64,000 nucleotides of DNA, from the NCBI RefSeq assembly GCF_016863015.1, contig NZ_BOOB01000013.1, forward strand, positions 62,001 to 126,000, given 5' to 3'. Source of the stretch: Microbispora amethystogenes. GTDB lineage: Bacteria > Actinomycetota > Actinomycetes > Streptosporangiales > Streptosporangiaceae. This document shows positions 25,062 through 32,550 of the stretch, piece by piece. Position numbers and translations under genes: made by a program. A model generated the notes under the pieces. The model was not told the origin of the DNA and did no database searches. It saw nothing but the letters and a program-made list of their open reading frames with translations. Within the stretch, counting starts at the first letter, position 1; the number at the start of each line of letters is the position of its first letter.

Positions 25062-25475
25062 ATGCCCGCATGGCGCCTGTCCCGGCACTTCCTCGGCCGT
25101 CCCGCCTCGGTCACCGAAGCCCGCCGCTTCATCACCACTACCCTCGGCACCTGGCCCGTCATCGAGTCGGCCGAACTCATCGTGAGCGAACTGGCGACCA
25201 ACGCCGTCCGCCACACCGCATCCGCCCGGTTCGGCGGCAAGTTCACCGTCAGCATCCAGGCCGAACCCGATCAGGTCTGGCTCGGCGTCGTCGACGAAGG
25301 CGGCCCCGAAGTTCCCCGGCTGGTGCGCCCCGGCGACGACGAAGGCGGCCGCGGCCTGCTGCTCGTCGCCAACCTGGCCGACAACTGGGGCGTGTACGGC
25401 AACCACACCGGCCGTACCGTCTGGGCCCTGCTCAAAGTCGACCCCATCGCCGCCGCGCAGGCGGCCTGCCGGTGA
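25062..25475 (+). CDS. RsbW-like ATP-binding (HATPase_c_2) protein
   Basis: About 137 aa. GHKL motifs are present: N-box 'ESAELIVSELATNAVRHTAS', G1 'GVVDEGGPEVPRL', G2 'DDEGGRGLLLVANLADNWG'. ATG 25062 with GGAG at good spacing is preferred over 25029. Such solitary HATPases act as anti-sigma-type kinases or bind partners of XRE-DUF5753 proteins. Its stop overlaps the next gene. Confidence 0.82.
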   Translation: MPAWRLSRHFLGRPASVTEARRFITTTLGTWPVIESAELIVSELATNAVRHTASARFGGKFTVSIQAEPDQVWLGVVDEGGPEVPRLVRPGDDEGGRGLLLVANLADNWGVYGNHTGRTVWALLKVDPIAAAQAACR

Positions 25476-25750
25476 TGAGCTGCCTAAGCCCGCACGTCCC
25501 CGACCGCCGGCAGCCCGGGTGCACAAAGCTGGCGTGGTTCGACCCCTGGGGCGGAGCGCGGGTGCGGGTCCTCGCCTGGACCTGCGACTGCCTCGCCATC
25601 GTCTACGAGCTGTGCCAGGCGGGCGGGCAAGGGTTCATCCGGCGCACCCTCCAGAACGAGGACGCACCCGAGATCCGCGAGACCCACCGCTGGCCCATCC
25701 CACAGGCCCGTGACGTCTGGGCCGCCCTGCTGACGGGGAGGGCACGGTGA
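25475..25750 (+). CDS. Hypothetical AICE protein, 91 aa
   Basis: ATG 25475 (or GTG 25472) overlaps the HATPase stop. The protein has three or four cysteines ('MSCLSPHVPDRRQPGCTKL', 'WTCDCLAIVYELCQAG') and a C-terminal helix. It is a compact soluble protein of unknown function, translationally coupled to its neighbour. Confidence 0.6.
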   Translation: MSCLSPHVPDRRQPGCTKLAWFDPWGGARVRVLAWTCDCLAIVYELCQAGGQGFIRRTLQNEDAPEIRETHRWPIPQARDVWAALLTGRAR

Positions 25751-25840
25751 GCCCGCGCGGTGTCCCCAACCGGCGCTCGGCGATCCGGGCCGTGGACCCA
25801 ACAACCGGCAAACCCGCCAAAACCGTACTGTCAAGAGGGA

Positions 25841-25869
25841 TAGACGACATTTCGTCTAGGGCCCTAGAC
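25841..25869. promoter_or_regulatory. Overlapping palindromes, candidate operator of HTH regulator
   Basis: GTCTAGGGCCCTAGAC (25854-25869) is a perfect 16-bp palindrome. It overlaps a second inverted repeat, TAGACGA-N4-TCGTCTA (25841-25858). They lie about 30 bp before the GTG start of the HTH gene. The half-site CCCTAGAC recurs three times before pra (27844-27949). Confidence 0.65.
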
Positions 25870-25896
25870 TCGGATGCGCGCCACCGAGGAGGAACC

Positions 25897-26736
25897 GTGC
25901 CACCGAGTGACCTGGACAAGATCGCCGCGATCGACGATCCCTATCTGCTGCTCCGGGTCGCCACTGAACGACTCAACGCCGCCCAGCAAGAGGTCACCGA
26001 ATTGGCCCGGCTCCGCCGCCGCGTAATCCAGGAACTCCACGCCCAAGGCATGTCGTATGCGCAGATCGCCGAGAAGGCCGGCCTGTCGCGCGGGCGTATC
26101 CACCAGATCCGTCACACCGGCCCTGCTCCCGAGGGCGCCTTCCTGGGCACAGGTGTGATCACGGTAGCCACGCCTCTCAAGCAAGAGGCCGACAACGCCC
26201 GCCCGGTGGTCGCGATGGAAGACGTCGCCGCCTCCAAGCGACTGGAGGACCTGGCGCGCGGCTTCGGCCTCACCGTCGAGTTGGAACATGTCCCCCTGAC
26301 CGGCCAGATCGATCTCAACCGGCCGGGGCTGATCGTGATCTGTGGCCCGCGGCTGTCGCCGATCATGGGCGCGCTGTACGAGTCCGATCCCGTTCTGGAG
26401 TGGGTGAAGGACGGCGCGTGGACACTGCGCGACAGCCGTACGGGCAACGTCTACCGGTCGGGCTCCGACTCGACCCCGTCCCGGCCAGTCGACTACGCCT
26501 ATCTCGGTCGCCTCCCCCGGCCGGACGGGCAGGGCAACGTCCTGGTGTTCACCGGCATCCACCCGCAAGGCACCCTCGGCGTCGTCCATCTGATCAGTAC
26601 CGAGATCAACACTTTGTGGGGGCAAGTGGCCGATCGCCGGTTCTCCTGTGTCGTCGGCGTTGAATACGACCCCCGCACCGGGGAACCGGTGAGAGCGGAA
26701 CTGGCAAGCCCGCTGTATCGGCACGACGAGGACTGA
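25897..26736 (+). CDS. Sigma-70 region 4-like HTH regulator with C-terminal sensor domain
   Basis: GTG 25897 has a perfect ribosome binding site (GAGGAGG), so I prefer it to the ATG 50 codons upstream. Residues about 5-70 are a coiled region plus HTH ('QGMSYAQIAEKAGLSRGRIH'). The C-terminal 190 residues form an alpha/beta domain ('RPGLIVICGPRLSPIMG', 'NVLVFTGIHPQGTLGVVHLI') of unknown ligand. The palindromes just upstream suggest autoregulation, and the same half-sites before pra suggest that it controls the replication-transfer operon. Confidence 0.7.
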   Translation: MPPSDLDKIAAIDDPYLLLRVATERLNAAQQEVTELARLRRRVIQELHAQGMSYAQIAEKAGLSRGRIHQIRHTGPAPEGAFLGTGVITVATPLKQEADNARPVVAMEDVAASKRLEDLARGFGLTVELEHVPLTGQIDLNRPGLIVICGPRLSPIMGALYESDPVLEWVKDGAWTLRDSRTGNVYRSGSDSTPSRPVDYAYLGRLPRPDGQGNVLVFTGIHPQGTLGVVHLISTEINTLWGQVADRRFSCVVGVEYDPRTGEPVRAELASPLYRHDED

Positions 26737-26754
26737 ACGACAGGAGGACCCACC

Positions 26755-27573
26755 GTGCGCGTCGCCCTCGCCACCGAACCCGCCACCCCCGGCCGCGAGA
26801 ACGAAGACTTCGTCGCCGCGACACCCGACGCGGTGGTCCTCCTCGACGGTTCGGGCACCCCGGCGGGGTCGGAGTCGGGGTGCACACATGGCGTGGCCTG
26901 GTACGCGCGCACGCTCGGTTCGACCCTCCTCGCCTCGATGGCCCAAAGCGCCGGCTCGTTGAGCGAACTGCTCGCCGAGGGCATCAAGGCCACGACATCC
27001 CTGCACGACTTCACCTGCGACGTCAGCCATCCCGGGTCCCCCTCGGCGACCGTGGTCATGCTGCGCCGCAGCGGCGACGTCCTCGACTGGCTCGTCCTGG
27101 CCGACTCCGTGCTCATCCTCGACACCGGCCAGCCAGAACCGACCGTGATCACAGATGACCGCGAAGCCCAGGTCGGCGCCCCCTACCGGGAACGGATGGA
27201 CTCCCTCGACTCCACCAGCCCCGAACACGTCGCCGCACACCGCGAGTACGTCGAGACCCTGCGCAACCACCGCAACCGCGACGGCGGCTTCTGGGTCGCC
27301 TCCGTCGATCCCCTCGCCGCCGAACACGCTCTCACCGGCAGCGTGCCGGTTCACCAGGTTCGGGCAATGGCGCTCCTCAGCGATGGCGCGTCCCGCCTCG
27401 TCGACCGCTTCCGCCTCGCCACCTGGCGCGACCTCCTCGACCTCCTCGACAAGGCCGGACCTGACGAGCTGATCCGCCAGGTCCGGGCCGCCGAGCAGTC
27501 CGACCCACACGGGCAACGCTGGCCGCGAGGCAAGACCTACGACGATGCGGCCGTCGCCTACTGCCGTCCTTGA
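26755..27573 (+). CDS. PP2C/PPM-like phosphatase
   Basis: 272 aa from GTG 26755 (AGGAGG upstream). The order of motifs matches PPM phosphatases: 'RENEDF' near residue 14, 'VVLLDGSG' near 27, 'SPSATVVML' near 97, 'ALLSDGASRLVD' near 205 and 'YDDAAVAY' near the end. The metal-binding aspartates are present. It may dephosphorylate a Ser/Thr-phosphorylated partner in the element's regulatory circuit. It starts 18 bp after the HTH gene. Confidence 0.7.
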   Translation: MRVALATEPATPGRENEDFVAATPDAVVLLDGSGTPAGSESGCTHGVAWYARTLGSTLLASMAQSAGSLSELLAEGIKATTSLHDFTCDVSHPGSPSATVVMLRRSGDVLDWLVLADSVLILDTGQPEPTVITDDREAQVGAPYRERMDSLDSTSPEHVAAHREYVETLRNHRNRDGGFWVASVDPLAAEHALTGSVPVHQVRAMALLSDGASRLVDRFRLATWRDLLDLLDKAGPDELIRQVRAAEQSDPHGQRWPRGKTYDDAAVAYCRP

Positions 27574-27788
27574 GAGAACTTGCTCACGGCGTCGTCGATG
27601 ATCCCGTGTAGAGCTCTCGCGCATGCCGAGACCCTGCCGTTGGGCGGGTAGTAGACGCTCGCGACGGGCGGCTGATCACAGTAATCCTTGCCGTGCTGGC
27701 TACAACACTCCTCGGTGGCCGCCACGCTGCTGGGGTCGTGAAAGGCCGGGTTGAACGGCATCACGATCCGGATCTCCATCGGTTCCAT
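27558..27788 (-). CDS. Small Cys-rich hypothetical protein
   Basis: About 76 aa if it starts at 27788 ('MEPMEIRIVMPFNPAF'). It has four cysteines ('ATEECCSQHGKDYCDQPP' and 'VSACARAL'). It runs against the flow of other AICE genes and its end overlaps the PP2C stop. Codon use looks plausible, but the ribosome binding site is weak, so the call is tentative. An open frame extends to 27893. Confidence 0.4.
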   Translation of the reverse strand: MEPMEIRIVMPFNPAFHDPSSVAATEECCSQHGKDYCDQPPVASVYYPPNGRVSACARALHGIIDDAVSKFSQGRQ

Positions 27789-27843
27789 TCGGCGAAGCGT
27801 AGAAGCACGGCCGCTGTCCGTCGAGACTCTTCCGGTCGGAAAC

Positions 27844-27949
27844 GTCGACCCCCCTAGACAGGAATAGAAGAGGCGCGCTATCGTCTTCCGCATAGCCCCC
27901 TAGACAGTTCCTAAGGGCAAAACGGCCGTCGCTGTCTAGGGGGGTCGAC
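27844..27949. promoter_or_regulatory. 18-bp inverted repeat with a third copy, operator region of pra operon
   Basis: GTCGACCCCCCTAGACAG (27844-27861) is repeated exactly on the other strand at 27932-27949, next to the pra ribosome binding site. A third copy (GCCCCCTAGACAG) lies at 27895-27907. All contain the CCCTAGAC half-site found as a palindrome at 25854. Binding by the HTH regulator at 25897, perhaps with looping, is the simplest reading. Confidence 0.7.
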
Positions 27950-27965
27950 AAGGAGGTGGTGAACG

Positions 27966-28379
27966 ATGGCACTGCAAGGACCCATCCCGATCAGCTTCGA
28001 GCTGCTGTTCCCGCACGGCTGCTACGTCGTGGGCGAGGTGAGCGCGGCGAAGGACTTCGACGCCAAGCGGGACACCCAGGCCAAGGACAAGCTGACGGGC
28101 CTGCCGGTGTGGCAGGTGCCGGTGATGGACGCCGACCCCTCGCTCAAGGCCGCGCAGAAGACGGTGACCGTGAAGATCCTCGCCGAGGTTCAGCCGGTCG
28201 TCCCGCCGTCGCTGCCCGGGGTGCCGCTGGCCCCGGCCGAGTTCGATGGGCTGGAGGTCAAGCCGTATGTGCATCAGGCGACGGGGCGGCTGGCCTACTC
28301 GATCTCGGCACGGGTGATGCGGGCTCCCCGCACGGGCACCGCCGGCAAGACCGGCAACACTGCGAAGGACGCGGCGTGA
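27966..28379 (+). CDS. pra: Pra-like activator of AICE replication, integration and excision
   Basis: 137 aa starting 'MALQGPIPISFELLFPHGCY' with 'DKLTGLPVWQVPVMDADPSL' and 'KTVTVKILAEVQPVVP'. This pattern matches proteins annotated as plasmid replication, integration and excision activators in pSAM2-type elements. The ribosome binding site AAGGAGG is ideal. As first gene after the operator region, it would be the switch of the element. The assignment is from family recognition. Confidence 0.75.
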   Translation: MALQGPIPISFELLFPHGCYVVGEVSAAKDFDAKRDTQAKDKLTGLPVWQVPVMDADPSLKAAQKTVTVKILAEVQPVVPPSLPGVPLAPAEFDGLEVKPYVHQATGRLAYSISARVMRAPRTGTAGKTGNTAKDAA

Positions 28380-28648
28380 TGGGGCGGCGCACCGTGCGGC
28401 CCTCGGCCGTGATCAGCCTCAACACCGGGGGCGGGGCCTCGGCCAAGACTCTGCCGTACCCGGTCCGTACCCCAGTGCTGGCGCTGGACTTCGGCGCGAC
28501 CTCGGTCCTGCTGACCACCTCTGACAGCGACCAGGTGAGCCCGGCCGATGTCGAGTTCGCGCGGCAACTCGCCCGTGAGGCGGCCTCGTTCGCCCGGTCG
28601 GTCGAGCGGCGATTTCACGGCCTGGCCAACGGTCGCGGGGTGGCCTGA
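28379..28648 (+). CDS. Small AICE protein A, paralogue of next gene
   Basis: 89 aa, coupled to pra by overlap (GTGATG at 28376-28381). It shares with the next protein a layout 'TPVLALDFGATSVLLTT...DVEFARQLAREAASFARSVE'. The C-terminal helix pair is preceded by two beta strands. Function unknown; both are probably part of the transfer or replication module. Confidence 0.65.
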   Translation: MGRRTVRPSAVISLNTGGGASAKTLPYPVRTPVLALDFGATSVLLTTSDSDQVSPADVEFARQLAREAASFARSVERRFHGLANGRGVA

Positions 28649-28977
28649 TGGCACACAGTCCCTACACCCACGTGTCGATGTCGATCGACCCCGGACGCCG
28701 TCCCCGTATCGGCGTCTCGTTCTACACACCGGTCCTGCGGGCGGGCGCTCGGGTGCTGGAGTCCGGGCGGCCGTTCCTGTCGCTGGAGTCCGACGAGGCG
28801 AACGTGACGGTCTCGACCACCGGGGCCGGACCGGTCACCGCCGAGGACGTGGAGGTCGCGCGGCAGTTCTTCACCGCCGCCGCGCGGTACCTGGCCGACT
28901 GCGAGCGCATGCACGCCGACCAGTCGGCCGACTCCGACCAGATCACCCCGTCCGTCGCAGGCGAGACGGCGGCCTGA
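28648..28977 (+). CDS. Small AICE protein B, paralogue of previous gene
   Basis: 109 aa, start overlaps the previous stop (TGATG). It has 'PFLSLESDEANVTVSTT' and 'EDVEVARQFFTAAARYLADC', aligning with protein A. Two adjacent diverged copies suggest an ancient duplication and perhaps a heterodimer. Unknown function. Confidence 0.65.
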   Translation: MAHSPYTHVSMSIDPGRRPRIGVSFYTPVLRAGARVLESGRPFLSLESDEANVTVSTTGAGPVTAEDVEVARQFFTAAARYLADCERMHADQSADSDQITPSVAGETAA

Positions 28978-28986
28978 GATGCAAGC

Positions 28987-29020
28987 GGGGCCGCAGGAAG
29001 CGGCAACTTCCGGCGGCCCC
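28987..29020 (+). terminator. Hairpin between small genes and tra
   Basis: GGGGCCGC (28987-28994) pairs with 29013-29020, and AGGAAG inside pairs with CTTCC. There is no T-run. It may attenuate or separate transcription of tra from the upstream genes. Confidence 0.5.
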
Positions 29021-29064
29021 TCAACTCTCCCTGACTGCGAAATCACGAGAGGACACGAAGTCTA

Positions 29065-30492
29065 ATGTTCCGAAAACTGCCTGGCGACGAGGCGCGTAAC
29101 CTCGTCTCCACCACCCCGGACACGGCCGTGGTCTTCCGCCCGGCCGTCGTCAAGACTCCCGCCATCGTCACCCTCGTGATCTGGCTGTCCCGACTGTTCG
29201 CGGGCCTGGTCCGCCTGGTCGTGCGGCATCCGGTCGCGGTCGCCGTACCGGTCGGCCTCGGCGTCGTCTGGGCCCTGTACGGCTGGCGCCAAGCTCTGGT
29301 CCTGGCCGGTTTCCTGCCCTCGGCCGGGCTGTCGTGGGCGCTGCTGGATCGGGCATCGTTCCTGCGCCTGGTCGGCTGGCGGCTGCTGGCCTTCTGGCGC
29401 CGGGTGTGGATCTACCGGCGGCACCGGCAACCCGTGATGATCGTGTCCGGGCTCGGCCGTCACCTCCAAGGCCGCGACTACCTGCCCCGCCTGATCCGGG
29501 TCGAGTGCGACGGCTGGGCCGACCGCGTCACCGTGCGCATGCTGTCCGGGCAGGCCGTCAAGGACTGGGCCGACCGCACCGACCACCTCGCCCACGGCTT
29601 CGGCGCCCCCTCCTGCCGCGTCGCCGTCGCCAAGGCCGGGCGGCTCGTGCTCACCTTCCCCCGGCGTGACCCGCTCACCGAACCCCTGCCCGCCGTACCC
29701 ATCCCAGATACAGCAGATGTCGGGCCGGTGGAGATCGGCCAGTGCGAAGACGGCACGCCCTACCGGCTCAAGGTCCACGGCACGCACGTCCTGATCGCGG
29801 GCGCGACCGGGGCCGGTAAGGGCTCGTGGCTGTGGTCGACCATCCGCGGCCTGCTTCCCGCGATGCGGGCGGGCCTGGTGCAGGTCTGGGCGCTCGACCC
29901 CAAGCGGATGGAACTGTCCTTCGGGCGGGCGCTGTTCGGCGCGAGATATGCCGCTGATCCGAAAGAGTGCGCCGACCTGCTCGATGACGCCGTGAGCGTG
30001 ATGCAGGAGCGTGCCGACCGGTTCGCCGGCCTCCAGCGCTCCCACACACCAACTGTCGCGGACCCGTTCGTCCTGGTGCTCGTCGACGAGGTGGCCTTCC
30101 TCACCGCCTACCAGTCCGACAAGCAACTCCGCCAGCGCATCACGGCGTCCCTCGCGACGCTCACCACGCAGGGCCGGGCGGTCGGGGTCGGGGTCATGGC
30201 CGCGCTCCAGGACCCCCGCAAGGAGGTCATGAACATCCGCAACCTGTTCCCCGACAAGATCGCCCTCCGGCTGGACGAGTCGGAACAGGTGGACATGGTG
30301 CTCGGCGATGGGGCGCGGGACCGGGGCGCACTGGCTGACCACATCTCACCGGTTCCCGAACGCGGCGCGGGAGTCGGCTACGTCCGCCTGGAAACCTCCC
30401 CCGACCCCGTGCGAGTCCGGGCCGCCTACGTCTCCGACGTCGACATTCGGCAGATGGTCGCCGAGTACAGCGGTCGAAGCGAGGCCGCATGA
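29065..30492 (+). CDS. tra: FtsK/SpoIIIE-type DNA translocase, conjugal transfer protein Tra
   Basis: 475 aa. Two or three membrane helices lie at about residues 35-95. The motor domain has Walker A 'IAGATGAGKGS' (near 250) and Walker B 'FVLVLVDEVAFL' (near 340), followed by 'TTQGRAVGVGVMAALQDPRK'. AICEs move double-stranded DNA between mycelia with a single hexameric translocase of this kind. It is coupled to the downstream zinc-ribbon gene by ATGA. Confidence 0.92.
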   Translation: MFRKLPGDEARNLVSTTPDTAVVFRPAVVKTPAIVTLVIWLSRLFAGLVRLVVRHPVAVAVPVGLGVVWALYGWRQALVLAGFLPSAGLSWALLDRASFLRLVGWRLLAFWRRVWIYRRHRQPVMIVSGLGRHLQGRDYLPRLIRVECDGWADRVTVRMLSGQAVKDWADRTDHLAHGFGAPSCRVAVAKAGRLVLTFPRRDPLTEPLPAVPIPDTADVGPVEIGQCEDGTPYRLKVHGTHVLIAGATGAGKGSWLWSTIRGLLPAMRAGLVQVWALDPKRMELSFGRALFGARYAADPKECADLLDDAVSVMQERADRFAGLQRSHTPTVADPFVLVLVDEVAFLTAYQSDKQLRQRITASLATLTTQGRAVGVGVMAALQDPRKEVMNIRNLFPDKIALRLDESEQVDMVLGDGARDRGALADHISPVPERGAGVGYVRLETSPDPVRVRAAYVSDVDIRQMVAEYSGRSEAA

Positions 30493-30644
30493 ACGGCGTG
30501 GCGCACTTCCTCGACGGGCTGCGCTGCTCGGTCTGCGGCGCGTTCAACGCCCTGTGGCTCGACCCCGTCCGCGGCCTGGTCGAGTGCAACGAATGCGGCC
30601 AGACCGCCCTCACCATCCCCGAGCCCGGAAGGGAGGACAGTTGA
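30489..30644 (+). CDS. 51-aa zinc-ribbon protein between tra and rep
   Basis: The 51-residue protein has two CxxC pairs ('LRCSVCGAFN' and 'VECNECGQTA'), a classic zinc ribbon. Its ATG overlaps the tra stop and its stop overlaps the TTG start of rep, so it is surely translated as part of the operon. A role as an accessory factor for Rep or Tra is a guess. Confidence 0.75.
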   Translation: MNGVAHFLDGLRCSVCGAFNALWLDPVRGLVECNECGQTALTIPEPGREDS

Positions 30645-32308
30645 CCGACCTCACCGACGCCCACCAGGCCGTGGGAGACCAGCTGATCTCCCCCGCTCGG
30701 GCCAACGACCGGTATACACCTCGGGCCGTCCGGATGGCTCAACCGCTGGCGCGGGACGTGGTCGAAGAGATCGCCAAGCAGTACGGCGTCTGCATCCGCC
30801 CGGTCCCGCTCAGGCGGCAGGACATCCTCACCGGACAGGTTGAGGTCATCGACGTCCCCTGCGGGGCCACGCTGGAGAGCAAGTGCCCGCCGTGTGCCAA
30901 GCGCAACCGGCAGCTTCGGCGGGCGCAGTGCCGGGAGGGCTGGCACCTCGACCACGAGCCCGTGAACCTGCCTGATGACGCCGATGAGTATCAGCGTCAC
31001 CTGGTGGAGCTGCGGGCCGACGTCCAAGCCTGGCGAGACGAGACCGAAAAGGCCGGCGGGGACACCACCGACCTGGCTGCCGCGATCGTGGAGCTGGACG
31101 AGGAGATCAACGCCGCCGGGATGCGGGGCAACGTCCTCGGCCGTACCGGTGGGAAGCGGTCGCGTTCGACGAAGCGGCGGCAGGATGCCCCGGACCTGCC
31201 CAAGCGGCAGATGACCAAGAGCACGCTCGGGCGGACCTTCACCGGCTCCGAAGGGAAGGTCTATCGGCCGTCGATGTTCGTCACGCTCACCCTGCCGTCC
31301 TACGGGCGGGTGATGGAGGGGGCGCCGCTCAACCCTGACGCCTACGACTACGGCCGGGCGGCCCGGGACGCGCTGCACTTCTCCAAGCTCGTCGACCGCT
31401 TCGTGCAGAACCTCCGCCGGGTCGCGGGGTACGACGTGCAGTACTTCGCCACCGTCGAGCCACAAAAGCGGCTCGCCCCCCACCTGCACATGGCGATCCG
31501 CGGCACCCTCCCGCGCGCGGAACTGCGGCAGATCATCGCGGCCACCTACCACCAGGTGTGGTGGCCCTCAACCGACGACGTCCGTTTCGAGGGCGAGCAC
31601 CTGCCGGTCTGGGAGGACGGGACCGGCTACCTCGACCCCGGCACGGGGGAAGTACTGCCGACCTGGGAACAGGCCCTCGACCGGCTCGACGCCGACGAGG
31701 ACGCCGAGCCCCTGCACGTGCTCCGCTTCGGTGACCAGATGGACGTCAAAGGCGTGCTCGCCGGGACCCCGGACGCCGACCAGCTCATCGGGTACCTGTC
31801 CAAGTACCTCACCAAGAGCCTCGGCGACGCCCTCGGCACCGACGACCCACGCCGCAAGACGCACGCCGAACGGCTGCTGGAGGCCCTGCGATTCGAGCCC
31901 TGCTCGCCGACCTGCCCCAACTGGCTGCGGTACGGGGTGCAGCCCAAAGGCGCCAAGCCCGGAATGGCTCCCGGCCGGTGCAAGGGCAAAGCACACAAGC
32001 CCGATCACCTCGGCTACGCGGGCCGCCGCGTCCTCGTCTCGCGGAAGTGGTCCAACAAGACCCTGACGGAGCACAAGCAGGACCGGCGCACCTGGGTCCT
32101 GGAAGCCCTCGGCGTCGAAGACGAACCGGTCGACCCCCACCGCTACATCTGGCGACCGGTCAAGCCCGGTGACCCCGAACTCGCCGCGATCGGCGTGCGA
32201 CTCCTGCGCTCGGTCCACGAACGCCAGCGCTGGCGCAACCACCTCGATCGGCTCCAAGCCGAGGCAGACGGACGAATTCTTTCGGCAACTGAAGGGAGGG
32301 CAGCATGA
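30641..32308 (+). CDS. repSA: RepSA-type rolling-circle replication initiator
   Basis: 555 aa from TTG 30641, which overlaps the upstream stop and has GGGAGG at good distance. A Cys pair 'SKCPPCAKRNR' lies near residue 85. The HUH metal motif is 'LAPHLHMAIRG' (near 290), and the Tyr candidates are in 'LIGYLSKYLTKSL' (near 385). A Cys/His-rich segment 'CSPTCPNWLRYGVQPKG' follows. This is the RepSA/RepAM type of AICE initiators, which nick one strand for rolling-circle replication of the excised circle. Part of it is copied as a relic at 12464-12658. Confidence 0.9.
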   Translation: MTDLTDAHQAVGDQLISPARANDRYTPRAVRMAQPLARDVVEEIAKQYGVCIRPVPLRRQDILTGQVEVIDVPCGATLESKCPPCAKRNRQLRRAQCREGWHLDHEPVNLPDDADEYQRHLVELRADVQAWRDETEKAGGDTTDLAAAIVELDEEINAAGMRGNVLGRTGGKRSRSTKRRQDAPDLPKRQMTKSTLGRTFTGSEGKVYRPSMFVTLTLPSYGRVMEGAPLNPDAYDYGRAARDALHFSKLVDRFVQNLRRVAGYDVQYFATVEPQKRLAPHLHMAIRGTLPRAELRQIIAATYHQVWWPSTDDVRFEGEHLPVWEDGTGYLDPGTGEVLPTWEQALDRLDADEDAEPLHVLRFGDQMDVKGVLAGTPDADQLIGYLSKYLTKSLGDALGTDDPRRKTHAERLLEALRFEPCSPTCPNWLRYGVQPKGAKPGMAPGRCKGKAHKPDHLGYAGRRVLVSRKWSNKTLTEHKQDRRTWVLEALGVEDEPVDPHRYIWRPVKPGDPELAAIGVRLLRSVHERQRWRNHLDRLQAEADGRILSATEGRAA

Positions 32309-32550
32309 CGAAACCGATTTCGCCGACCACGCCACTCCCGCCAGAGGCCCAAGGTCGACTCCTCCGCGTCGAAGAGGTGGCTGAACGGCTGAACACCTCC
32401 GTTCGCTTTCCTCGTCGGCTGATCGCCGAACGCCGTATCTTCTTCGTCCGCGTCGGCCGGGGTGTTCGCATTCCCGAAGCCGCACTCGAAGCGTTCATCG
32501 CGGCCGGACTCGTCGAGCCGATGAAGGCCCCGAAGGGACGGGCGGCCTGA
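32305..32550 (+). CDS. xis: Excisionase (MerR-like HTH, Xis)
   Basis: 81 aa with 'LLRVEEVAERLNTSVRFPRR' and 'RRIFFVRVGRGVRIPEAAL', the small winged HTH of excisionases. It overlaps rep by 4 bp and int by one base. It would bend DNA at the ends to favour excision with Int. Confidence 0.88.
   Translation: MTKPISPTTPLPPEAQGRLLRVEEVAERLNTSVRFPRRLIAERRIFFVRVGRGVRIPEAALEAFIAAGLVEPMKAPKGRAA

Noticed and set aside
25864-27624. Minus-strand 586-codon frame opposite the HTH and PP2C genes
   Set aside because: Its translation is low-complexity, while the plus strand shows HTH and PPM motifs with good ribosome binding sites.
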